From assembly GCA_025457845.1 (NCBI GenBank), contig JALOTO010000055.1, forward strand, positions 1 through 15,029: a stretch of 15,029 nt of DNA. Direction: 5' to 3'. The stretch comes from Thermoplasmata archaeon. GTDB taxonomy: Archaea > Thermoplasmatota > Thermoplasmata > UBA10834. How positions within the stretch are numbered: the stretch's first letter is position 1; every line of letters starts with the position of its first letter. The position numbers and the translations under genes were made by a program. Below the pieces are notes generated by a model. That model worked only from the letters and a program-made list of their open reading frames with translations, was not told where the DNA came from and did no database searches. Positions 1 through 5,943 of this stretch are shown here, piece after piece.

Positions 1-387
1 CCCGGGTTCGTCACCAAGGGGGACCACAACAACGACGTGGACCTCTTCAGGCTCGTGAGCGGGCCGATACCGGTGAGCTGGGTCGTCGGTGAGGCGCGCG
101 GGGAGATCCCGTGGTTCGGCCTCCTGAAGCTCTGGGCTTCGGGGGGGCTCGAGGACGCGGCCCCGTCGAACAGCGTCCGGAACCTGTGGATCGCGATGGC
201 TCTGATAGTCGTCGCCCCGGTCATGCTCGATGTCGTCCTGACGTTCAGGATACGCAGGAGGATAGCGAGGAAGAGGGAGGCGGCCGTTCAGGAGCACGAA
301 GCAGCCATGCGCGAGCAGCAGCCGACGGTGGATGAGAAGAATCTGCCAGGCGGCCCTCCCCCTCAGGTGCCGCCTGGACAGGTGTAG
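1..387 (+). CDS. Signal peptidase I, archaeal/eukaryotic Sec11 type (5' truncated by window)
   Basis: Only the C-terminal part (128 codons) is present; the frame is open from base 1 and ends at TAG 385-387. The first residues read PGFVTKGDHNNDVD. This matches the conserved box of S26B signal peptidases (TKGD-N-x-D), where the catalytic or structurally essential aspartates lie after the Ser and His that must be upstream. The following PIPVSWVVGEARGEIPWFG stretch is also typical of this family. A hydrophobic helix (about window codons 61-78) and a basic, then Pro/Gln-rich tail follow, so the protein would have a C-terminal membrane anchor. Its role would be cleavage of Sec and Tat signal peptides on the outer face of the membrane. 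A GTG at 37 is inside the gene and is not the start. It converges on orc1 with a 2-bp gap. Confidence 0.82.
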   Translation, partial: PGFVTKGDHNNDVDLFRLVSGPIPVSWVVGEARGEIPWFGLLKLWASGGLEDAAPSNSVRNLWIAMALIVVAPVMLDVVLTFRIRRRIARKREAAVQEHEAAMREQQPTVDEKNLPGGPPPQVPPGQV

Positions 388-389
388 TT

Positions 390-1625
390 TCAGAGCAAGG
401 TCGTCTGGTACCTCAGCTTGTAGCTCTTCAGGTTGGTGAGCATGTCGTCCTCTTCCAGGATCCTCCGCGCCTCGGCCGACGGGACGCTGAGCTCTATCTC
501 CTTCGTCCTGCCGCCCCTGCCGAAGGACTTCACCCTCGCGTGGACCAGGCCGAGCATGTCCAGCTCGGACACCAGGTCCGTGATCCTCCTCTGGGTGAGT
601 ATGGCCATCGATGTGCACTGGCAGAGCTCCTTGTAGGTCTCGTACAGGTCCCCCGTGGTGAGCTTGGGATCGCCGCGCTCCTCGTTGAGCAGGACACCCA
701 TGAGCACGAGCTTGGATTGGACCGGGAGAGTCCTGACCGCCTCGGTGACACAGTCCAGCTCGATCTTGTTCTTCGCCTTGATGACGTCCGAGTCCGTTAT
801 GACGTTCATGTGGTTGCGCTCGGCGATCTCGGCAGCCACCCTGAGCAGGTCGAGGGCTCGCCTCGCATCCCCGTGCTCCTGGGCGGCGAGCGCGGAGCAG
901 AGCGGTATGACTGACGGCTCGAGCACGTTGTCGTCGAAAGCCGTGGCGGTGCGCTGTGCGAGGATGTCCCTCAGCTGCTCGGCGTTGTACGGTGGGAAGA
1001 CCATCTTCTCCTCGCTGAGCGAGCTCTTGACCCTCGGGTCGAGGAACTCGGTGAACTTGAGGTCGTTGGATATGCCTATGACGCTGACCTTCGCGTTCTT
1101 GAGGTCGTCGTTGATGCGGCAGAGATGGTAGAGAACGTCGTCGCCGCTCTTCGAGACGAGCTTGTCGATCTCGTCCAGGGCGATGACTATGACGCGGCGC
1201 TCCTCGTCTATCTTCTCCCTGAGTATGTTGTAGACCCGCTCCGTGCTCCATCCGGTGAAGGGTATGCGCTGGGCGAAGTCCTCGATGAAGACGTTCCCGA
1301 TGTTCTGGAGGACGCCGTACTGCGTGTCGACGACCTCGCAGTTCATGTAGATGAAGTGGACGTTCTTCCGCTCCTCGCTCGCCCGCTCGATCTCCTTGCC
1401 GATGTACTTGATAGTGGCGGTCTTGCCGGTGCCGGTCTTCCCGAACAGGAGCACGTTCGAGGGCCTCTGCCCGTCGAGGGCGGTGACCAGGATGGATGCT
1501 AGCTGCTTGATCTGGTCCTCACGGTGGGGCAGCACATCTGGTATGTATGACGGCCTGAGGACATCCCTGTCCCCTTTGAAGATAGACTTCGTTCTGATGT
1601 ATTGCTGGAAGATGGTGTTCTGCAT
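390..1625 (-). CDS. orc1: Orc1/Cdc6 replication initiator
   Basis: This 411-residue AAA+ ATPase binds origin recognition boxes and loads the MCM helicase. Visible motifs are Walker A GKTGTGKT (62-69), Walker B VIVIALDEID (D151, E152), a sensor-1 Asn in GISND (about 187) and sensor 2 GDARRALDLL (about 252-261, arginine 255/256). RVKSSLSEEKMVFPPY (198-213) lies in the initiator-specific region. A winged helix occupies about 300-411, with a recognition helix near QRRITDLVSELDMLGLV and a glycine-rich wing FGRGGRTKEI. Length is normal for the family. The ATG at 1625 is preceded by a GGGGGAG stretch on the minus strand that could act as a ribosome binding site. The gene is divergent from hflX across a candidate origin, the usual arrangement for archaeal orc1 genes. 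An ORB-like element 36-59 bp upstream suggests autoregulation (inference). Confidence 0.95.
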   Translation of the reverse strand: MQNTIFQQYIRTKSIFKGDRDVLRPSYIPDVLPHREDQIKQLASILVTALDGQRPSNVLLFGKTGTGKTATIKYIGKEIERASEERKNVHFIYMNCEVVDTQYGVLQNIGNVFIEDFAQRIPFTGWSTERVYNILREKIDEERRVIVIALDEIDKLVSKSGDDVLYHLCRINDDLKNAKVSVIGISNDLKFTEFLDPRVKSSLSEEKMVFPPYNAEQLRDILAQRTATAFDDNVLEPSVIPLCSALAAQEHGDARRALDLLRVAAEIAERNHMNVITDSDVIKAKNKIELDCVTEAVRTLPVQSKLVLMGVLLNEERGDPKLTTGDLYETYKELCQCTSMAILTQRRITDLVSELDMLGLVHARVKSFGRGGRTKEIELSVPSAEARRILEEDDMLTNLKSYKLRYQTTLL

Positions 1626-1661
1626 CTAGCTCCCCCGCCGCGGCAAAAATGCCTTCCCCTT

Positions 1662-1684
1662 CCCCGATCTTTTTCCTGTGGAAG
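1662..1684 (-). promoter_or_regulatory. ORB-like element in the orc1 upstream region
   Basis: On the minus strand this reads CTTCCACAGGAAA followed by AAGATC and GGGG. It has the ORB dyad (TTCCA..GGAAA) and a downstream G-tract, but the spacer to the G-tract is 2 bp longer than in the best ORB of this window (3323-3342). It lies 36-59 bp upstream of the orc1 ATG, in or near the place expected for its promoter. Confidence 0.5.
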
Positions 1685-1695
1685 CCGCTCTCGGA

Positions 1696-1715
1696 ATCCA
1701 CACGAAACAGAGGGA
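1696..1715 (+). promoter_or_regulatory. ORB-like element, origin left side
   Basis: Reads ATCCACACGAAACAGAGGGA on the plus strand, matching 13 of 20 positions of the element at 3323-3342. The conserved TCCA, GAAAC and GGG blocks are kept. A second G-tract (GGGG) follows at about 1719-1722. It points toward the AT-rich centre of the intergenic region. Confidence 0.5.
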
Positions 1716-1781
1716 TTTGGGGAATTACATCGAGGCTACTTAAGGGTTAATTTTATCTCGGAAATCCATTTTGCCCGCAGC

Positions 1782-1796
1782 CCCCAAATTTCGGGG
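1782..1796. repeat. Near-perfect 15-bp palindrome inside candidate origin
   Basis: CCCCAAATTTCGGGG pairs with itself at every position except one A/C pair. It is close to the midpoint of the two inward-facing ORB-like elements. It also resembles a degenerate ORB half (GAAATTTGGGG on the minus strand), so it could be a weak initiator site or a structural element. Confidence 0.5.
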
Positions 1797-1881
1797 AATA
1801 TCTCGGGCCAGTAGTCGTGGAAAATGTGCAGCGGGAGATAATAAACATCGACCTCCCTTAATCGTATCAAGCACAGGGGGC

Positions 1882-1901
1882 CCCCTTCATTTCCGGTGGA
1901 G
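1882..1901 (-). promoter_or_regulatory. ORB element, origin right side
   Basis: On the minus strand this reads CTCCACCGGAAATGAAGGGG, matching 16 of 20 positions of the ORB at 3323-3342, including the CCA..GGAAA dyad and the GAAGGGG G-tract. Its orientation is opposite to the element at 1696-1715, with the G-tract facing the AT-rich centre. Confidence 0.65.
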
Positions 1902-1997
1902 CACGGCCCGCGAGCGGATAACACTTTCTGCGTACGGGCGTCCATGGGAAGGGGTGGTCGGAATACCGCGGTTTCGCGTCGAAAGTCGTCTGTGGAT

Positions 1998-2008
1998 ACG
2001 CTTATCTC
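1998..2008 (+). promoter_or_regulatory. Possible TATA box for hflX
   Basis: ACGCTTATCTC lies about 30 bp before the hflX ATG at 2036. With normal archaeal spacing the transcript would start at or just before the ATG. The match to a TATA box is only fair, and only a weak GAGG precedes the start codon. Confidence 0.35.
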
Positions 2009-2035
2009 CGCGGAACGTGTAGCTCGGTCGAGGAC

Positions 2036-3313
2036 ATGAAGAGAGGAGTCGTCTTCTCGGTCTCGGAGGACCTAGGAGAGATACGCTCCCTGCTGGATAC
2101 GCTGGGAGTTCGAGTGGAGAAGGAGTATGTGCAGAGCCGCAGGGTCCCACACAACGTCGGATACATAGGGCCCGGAAGGGCGAATGAGATCCTGGAAGAG
2201 ATCAAGGATTCCGAATACGACCTGATCGTGATAAACGGAATGTTGAAACCTTCACAACATCACTTCCTCGAAATGAAGTTCCAGCATGAGGTCCTGGACC
2301 GGACTGGGGTGATACTGAGGATCTTCGCCGAGCACGCGCACACCCCGGAGGCGATACTCCAGGTCACATTGGCGAAGTTGAGGTACGAGCAGCCGTTCCT
2401 CAGGGAGTGGATCCACAAATCGAAGAGCGGCGATAGGCCGGGCTTCCTGTCCGGAGGGGCGTACGCGACGGATGTCTACTACGAGCACGCAAAGACCCAT
2501 GCGAGGAGGATCGAGGCGGAACTCGCCGACCTGTCGAAGCAGAGGGCTCTGAGGAGGAAGAGGAGGAAGGACGGAGGATACGTACTGGTCTCCATGGCTG
2601 GCTATACGAATGCAGGCAAGACCGCCCTGATGAACACCCTCTCCGACTCCTCCCTCGAGGTCGACGACCGTCTCTTCTCTACTCTATCCACTACAACTAG
2701 ACGTATCAGAGGAATCAGAGGAAGTGCGCTGATATCGGATACGGTCGGATTCATCAGGGACTTGCCTACAGGGCTCGTCGATGCGTTCAAGTCGACCCTC
2801 GAGGAGGTCTACCAGGCGGATGTCATCCTCCTTGTGTTCGATGCCAGCGAGGACGTCGATTCGATCAGGTCCAAGCTCTCCACATCGCTGGACATAATCC
2901 TCCCAATGATAGAGGAGAGCAGGTTGGTCTTCGTCGGCAACAAGTCAGATAAGATAGATGAGATGAGAGAGAGAGAGTTACGTAGGCTCCTGGATAAGGT
3001 GACCTCCGGAAGAGAGATGATATTCGTCTCGGCCGTCAAGGGGACGGGACTCGAGTCAATCAGGGACATAGTGTCACAGGTCCAGCGCAGGAATGTCGAG
3101 ATATCCGTGACCCTGCCCGATACCGATCCAGCGCACAGCCTGCTGTCCAGATTGTACGAGAAGGCGGACATCTCCGCGGCCGTGTCCGAGCACGGGATCT
3201 CGGTCACGGTCAGATGCCTCTCGACCGACGTCGATAAGTTCTCCGCATGGCTGGAAGCCGCCGGCGGCACGGGATTGATCGTGAAGGGCCCCTCCGACGG
3301 GGCATCGTCCTGA
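2036..3313 (+). CDS. hflX: HflX-family ribosome-associated GTPase
   Basis: This 425-residue protein has the HflX layout. An N-terminal nucleotide-binding-like domain (about 1-110) contains the family signature YIGPGRANEI (43-52), and a basic helical linker (about 150-185) follows. The TRAFAC GTPase domain has G1 GYTNAGKT (189-196), a threonine-rich switch I (LSTTTRRIRG), G3 DTVGF (from D235), G4 NKSD (from N302) and G5 SAVKG. A short C-terminal domain (about 355-425) completes it. HflX binds the 50S subunit and in bacteria splits stalled ribosomes; the archaeal role is less clear. The ATG at 2036 fits the promoter position. The gene is divergent from orc1 across the candidate origin. Parts of it (about 2660-2790 and 2930-3000) have lower GC and freer codon choice than neighbouring genes. 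Confidence 0.93.
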   Translation: MKRGVVFSVSEDLGEIRSLLDTLGVRVEKEYVQSRRVPHNVGYIGPGRANEILEEIKDSEYDLIVINGMLKPSQHHFLEMKFQHEVLDRTGVILRIFAEHAHTPEAILQVTLAKLRYEQPFLREWIHKSKSGDRPGFLSGGAYATDVYYEHAKTHARRIEAELADLSKQRALRRKRRKDGGYVLVSMAGYTNAGKTALMNTLSDSSLEVDDRLFSTLSTTTRRIRGIRGSALISDTVGFIRDLPTGLVDAFKSTLEEVYQADVILLVFDASEDVDSIRSKLSTSLDIILPMIEESRLVFVGNKSDKIDEMRERELRRLLDKVTSGREMIFVSAVKGTGLESIRDIVSQVQRRNVEISVTLPDTDPAHSLLSRLYEKADISAAVSEHGISVTVRCLSTDVDKFSAWLEAAGGTGLIVKGPSDGASS

Positions 3314-3321
3314 GGCCTGGA

Positions 3322-3346
3322 GTTCCAGTGGAAACGAAGGGGGGCC
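3322..3346 (+). promoter_or_regulatory. Isolated high-quality ORB element
   Basis: Bases 3323-3342 read TTCCAGTGGAAACGAAGGGG, followed by further G bases to 3344. This is essentially a canonical archaeal origin recognition box: a dyad TTCCA..GGAAA, then a G-tract. It lies in the 47-bp gap between the convergent hflX and small membrane protein genes, about 1.4 kb from the candidate origin, and is better conserved than the copies there. Confidence 0.75.
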
Positions 3347-3360
3347 CGTACGCAGGCGGC

Positions 3361-3744
3361 TCAGAGCCCGAATTCCTTCTTCTTCGCGAGGACCTTGTCC
3401 TCGAACCTCTGGGGGAGGTTCCACGCTAGATACTCTATGTCGTCCAGGTTCCTCACGAACTTCGCCTTGCTCGGCGTGTCGATCAGCTTGGATAACTCCC
3501 TCGTCTTCTTGAGGTAGTCGTACAGCCACCAGGCGCAGGCGACGAGGCCTATCGGGCCAGCGATTACGAACCAGTACGCCCAGTCCCCGAAGGGCTGGGA
3601 GAGGTCTGCCAAGAACGAGAGGTAGGATGGCAGGCTGCTCTCGAGGAACGCTCCGATCAGACCTATGACAGTGACTATGGCGAAGACCACGCAGAGTAGC
3701 CCGCTCAGTTCATACCTGTACTCGGTGAGGATGCTCTTCGTCAA
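3361..3744 (-). CDS. Small two-helix membrane protein, DUF3198-like
   Basis: This 127-residue protein has transmembrane helices at about 13-35 and 55-79 and a charged cytoplasmic-type C-terminal region of about 48 residues. That region contains the stretch TPSKAKFVRNLDDIEYLAW. The overall form (two helices, then a SKAKFVRNLD-type helical tail) recalls the archaeal DUF3198 family of unknown function. That assignment is from memory of the family pattern and is tentative. The start ATG at 3744 has an AT-rich TATA-like element about 31-40 bp upstream on the minus strand, which fits a leaderless or nearly leaderless transcript. The gene converges with hflX and is divergent from the OB-domain gene. 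No function can be assigned. Confidence 0.75.
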   Translation of the reverse strand: MTKSILTEYRYELSGLLCVVFAIVTVIGLIGAFLESSLPSYLSFLADLSQPFGDWAYWFVIAGPIGLVACAWWLYDYLKKTRELSKLIDTPSKAKFVRNLDDIEYLAWNLPQRFEDKVLAKKKEFGL

Positions 3745-3773
3745 GTTCCCGCCTCGGCACGGATAATCCCTCC

Positions 3774-3784
3774 GCTTTTAATAT
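3774..3784. promoter_or_regulatory. AT-rich TATA element in the divergent spacer
   Basis: GCTTTTAATAT is the only AT-rich core in the 48-bp spacer between two divergent genes. On the minus strand (ATATTAAAAGC) it is well placed for the membrane protein ATG at 3744. On the plus strand it is only about 9 bp before the ATG at 3793. If it also served the plus gene, that protein would more likely start at GTG 3814 or ATG 3823. Confidence 0.5.
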
Positions 3785-3792
3785 GATTTTCC

Positions 3793-4509
3793 ATGGGTAG
3801 GCTGCATGCAGCCGTGAACTGGATGTCCCCCCTCGTCAAATGGCCGTTCATGGCATTGCACAGGATGGGCGACAGGACCGCAGCGGCGGTCCTGGGGGCC
3901 ATGCTGCTCGGCATCGGATACATGGCCGCGGACTCGGGTCCGCCGACGATCGGGATCGCGGACGTGGATGCGGTCGAGGACGGGGCAGTGGTCCGCCTCC
4001 AAGGCGTCCTCGCCCATGCGTGGAGGTACGACAGCGGCCTCGAGACGCTGCTCCTGGCCGACCTTGGGGACGGCTCCACGGTCAAGCTCGCCCACCAGGT
4101 GACGGGCCCGACGGCCTTCACCTCGCTCCTCAGCATAGGCGACGAGGTCTCCTCCGTGGGGGAGGTCCGCCGGTCGGGCGAGAGCACCACCATGTGGGTG
4201 TCCGATGACGGGATCCGATTGATGCGCCAGTCCGAGGCCGTGCTCTCCGTGGACGCCATCTGCAGGAACTGGCTTCTGTTCGAGGGAGATCCGCTGAACG
4301 TCAGCGGACTGCTTCAGCCGGGGTCCCTCCCCGGCGATTTGGTCCTTTCCGACCGGGAAGGGGGGGCGCGGATCGCCCTGTTCGACCCGCCATCCGGCCT
4401 CGACGGACTTCTCGGCCGGGCGGTGGTGCTGGAGTGCGAGCTCCAATTGTCAACCGAGGAGATGAGGTTCGGCCTCCTGGTACGTTCCTACGCGTCCGTC
4501 GCACCATGA
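3793..4509 (+). CDS. Membrane-anchored protein with two OB-fold-like domains
   Basis: This 238-residue protein is of unknown function. One hydrophobic segment (about 29-46, AAAVLGAMLLGIGYMAAD) follows a weakly basic N-terminus and could be a signal anchor. Residues about 53-145 follow an OB-fold pattern: VVRLQGVLAHAW, then LLLADLGDGSTVKL, then LLSIGDEVSSVGEVRR and a final strand. This resembles the nucleic-acid-binding OB domains of the RPA/tRNA type. A second, more diverged copy appears at about 162-236 (LNVSGLLQPG, LVLSDREGGARIALF, AVVLECELQL). The anchor would place both domains outside the cytoplasm if it works as a signal anchor. The start is uncertain: ATG 3793, GTG 3814 and ATG 3823 are all possible. 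It ends 24 bp before tiaS and may be co-transcribed with it. The domain assignment is by pattern only. Confidence 0.7.
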   Translation: MGRLHAAVNWMSPLVKWPFMALHRMGDRTAAAVLGAMLLGIGYMAADSGPPTIGIADVDAVEDGAVVRLQGVLAHAWRYDSGLETLLLADLGDGSTVKLAHQVTGPTAFTSLLSIGDEVSSVGEVRRSGESTTMWVSDDGIRLMRQSEAVLSVDAICRNWLLFEGDPLNVSGLLQPGSLPGDLVLSDREGGARIALFDPPSGLDGLLGRAVVLECELQLSTEEMRFGLLVRSYASVAP

Positions 4510-4533
4510 CAATGCTTTTCTCCCGCCCCTGCG

Positions 4534-5871
4534 ATGGGCTGGGCCGTGTCGGCCACACATCTCGCCTTCGATGACACTGACTCCCCTGACGGGATGTGCA
4601 CGACATACCTGGCGTGCCTAATGCTCGAGGAGTTCGCCGACCTCGACCTCATCGGCCTGCCAAGGTTGGTGAGGCTCAACCCGAACGTCCCCTGGAAGAC
4701 CCGCGGCAACGCTGCGGTCTGCCTCTCCCTCGGCATCGGTTCGGGACGGGGCGAGGTATGCGGTTCGCTCAGAGGAGGGGTGGTCAGGAGCTTCCCCCGC
4801 GGACGTGCGGCCGATCCCGGGGATGTGATGGCCAGGGCTGCCAAGGTCCTCCGGGGAAACGCGCGATTCGAATGTGACAAGACCAATCCGGGGCTCGTCG
4901 TCTCCAACACGAAGCCGCCTCCATCGTTCTACTGGCGCACTGTCAGGGAAGTCGTCAGCCGGTCGGAGGCGGACGAAGCCGTCCGCTCGGCCGGCGGACT
5001 GAAGCGCGGGTTCAAGAACGGCAGAGGGGTGATAGGTGCAGCAGCGGCGATGGCATGGAGGCCGCGCGACCGGACATGGGAGGTCATCGCGTACCGGGAC
5101 CCCTCCCGGTTCGGGACCCTGCGCGAGGTCGACCCCGCATCGGTCATCAGGATGGACAAGGCGACCAAGCGCACGTTCAACAACTACGACCGAGAGAACG
5201 GGCATGTGGCGATCACCCCAGCATCACCCTGTCCCATCCTATTCGGGATCCGTGGCGACTCGCCATCCGAGCTCCTCAGGGCGCGCAAGATGATCCGCGG
5301 AGAACATCAGGACCGGTGGCTGCTCTTCATGACCAACCAGGGAACCGAGGACCACATCGTCCGCAGGAGGGTGCGCGACCTCAGGCCGACGACATCCGCC
5401 TCCGTCCGCGTCAGAGTGGCGGCCCGCCCGGAGACGATCAAGGGCGGGCATGTCATCGTCAGGGTGACCGACGGCGATGAGGTCGACGCCGCCTTCTACG
5501 AACCTTCACGGCGCCTCAGGGACGCGGCCAGGGCGCTTCTTCCAGGTGACAGGGTCATGATCGTGGGCTCTGTCCGGGACCGCCCCCGAAGCCTGAACGT
5601 CGAGAAGCTCTGGGTCTCGTCCCTCGTGGATGATGTGCGGAAGGTGCACAACCCGACATGCAGGGCGTGTGGGAAGAGGATGGGGTCCATGGGCGCGAAT
5701 CAGGGATTCAGGTGCAAGCGCTGCGGCGCGCGCGCCCCTCCCGAGGCGGCCGAATCGGCCGCCGTGCCCCGCCAGGTCTCACCAGGATGGTACGAGCCGC
5801 CCGTCTCGTCCAGAAGGCACCTTCACAAGCCTATTCGGCGGATGTCGAAGGGTACCATCAACAAAATATAA
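4534..5871 (+). CDS. tiaS: tRNA(Ile2) 2-agmatinylcytidine synthetase TiaS
   Basis: TiaS attaches agmatine to C34 of the CAU anticodon of tRNA-Ile2 using ATP, so that the tRNA reads AUA codons. The N-terminal signature FDDTDSPDGMCTTYLA (12-27) with the Asp cluster D13, D14, D16 and RLNPNVPWKTRGNAAV (47-62) are diagnostic. The middle has the MTNQGTEDH motif typical of the family. An OB-like domain follows (about 290-365, with the ETIKGGHVIVRV stretch). A C-terminal zinc ribbon has C376-x2-C379 and C394-x2-C397. Length (445) is typical. The ATG at 4534 is taken as the start; GTG 4546 is an alternative that leaves the shorter N-terminus more common in the family. Its last codons overlap the promoter of the next gene. 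Confidence 0.95.
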   Translation: MGWAVSATHLAFDDTDSPDGMCTTYLACLMLEEFADLDLIGLPRLVRLNPNVPWKTRGNAAVCLSLGIGSGRGEVCGSLRGGVVRSFPRGRAADPGDVMARAAKVLRGNARFECDKTNPGLVVSNTKPPPSFYWRTVREVVSRSEADEAVRSAGGLKRGFKNGRGVIGAAAAMAWRPRDRTWEVIAYRDPSRFGTLREVDPASVIRMDKATKRTFNNYDRENGHVAITPASPCPILFGIRGDSPSELLRARKMIRGEHQDRWLLFMTNQGTEDHIVRRRVRDLRPTTSASVRVRVAARPETIKGGHVIVRVTDGDEVDAAFYEPSRRLRDAARALLPGDRVMIVGSVRDRPRSLNVEKLWVSSLVDDVRKVHNPTCRACGKRMGSMGANQGFRCKRCGARAPPEAAESAAVPRQVSPGWYEPPVSSRRHLHKPIRRMSKGTINKI

Positions 5872-5875
5872 ATAG
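5863..5875 (+). promoter_or_regulatory. Strong TATA promoter for the thiolase gene
   Basis: AAAATATAAATAG is a near-ideal archaeal TATA box and overlaps the tiaS stop codon (TAA 5869-5871). Normal spacing puts the transcript start near 5895, giving a leader of about 49 nt before the ATG at 5944. Confidence 0.75.
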
Positions 5876-5900
5876 ACACACCAGGTTCATCGCAACCGTC

Positions 5901-5923
5901 GGCTGCGAGGAGAGACCGCAGCC
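5901..5923 (+). other. Hairpin in the predicted thiolase mRNA leader
   Basis: GGCTGCG (5901-5907) and CGCAGCC (5917-5923) form a perfect 7-bp GC-rich stem with the 9-nt loop AGGAGAGAC. It would begin only a few nucleotides after the predicted transcript start. The loop has a purine-rich, SD-like AGGAG, but this is too far from the ATG to act directly. The likely true SD is GTGATC at 5934-5939, complementary to the archaeal 16S 3' end. Confidence 0.5.
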
Positions 5924-5943
5924 TGCTGGATGTGTGATCTCTG

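Larger units (their letters stand above)
1626..2035. other. Candidate replication origin (oriC) between orc1 and hflX
   Basis: This 410-bp stretch has no convincing gene and is clearly richer in A+T than its surroundings, especially 1716-1880, with runs such as TTAAGGGTTAATTTTATC near 1740-1757. It is adjacent to orc1. It carries ORB-like elements in opposite orientations: minus at 1662-1684, plus at 1696-1715, minus at 1882-1901. The last two point their G-tracts inward across about 165 bp of AT-rich DNA, which would be the duplex-unwinding element. A 15-bp near-palindrome sits at 1782-1796, close to the midpoint. Inverted ORBs flanking an AT-rich segment beside orc1 is the known archaeal origin layout. 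Origin activity is inferred. Short open frames in this stretch lack family features and look like chance. Confidence 0.7.

Noticed and set aside
1736..2022. Short open frames of about 70-85 residues in the orc1-hflX spacer
   Set aside because: They overlap the AT-rich candidate origin, have no ribosome binding site or family pattern, and look like chance.
2960..2980. GA-rich simple run in hflX
   Set aside because: It encodes an ordinary Arg/Glu-rich helix (EMRERELRRLL) and is too short to be a meaningful repeat.
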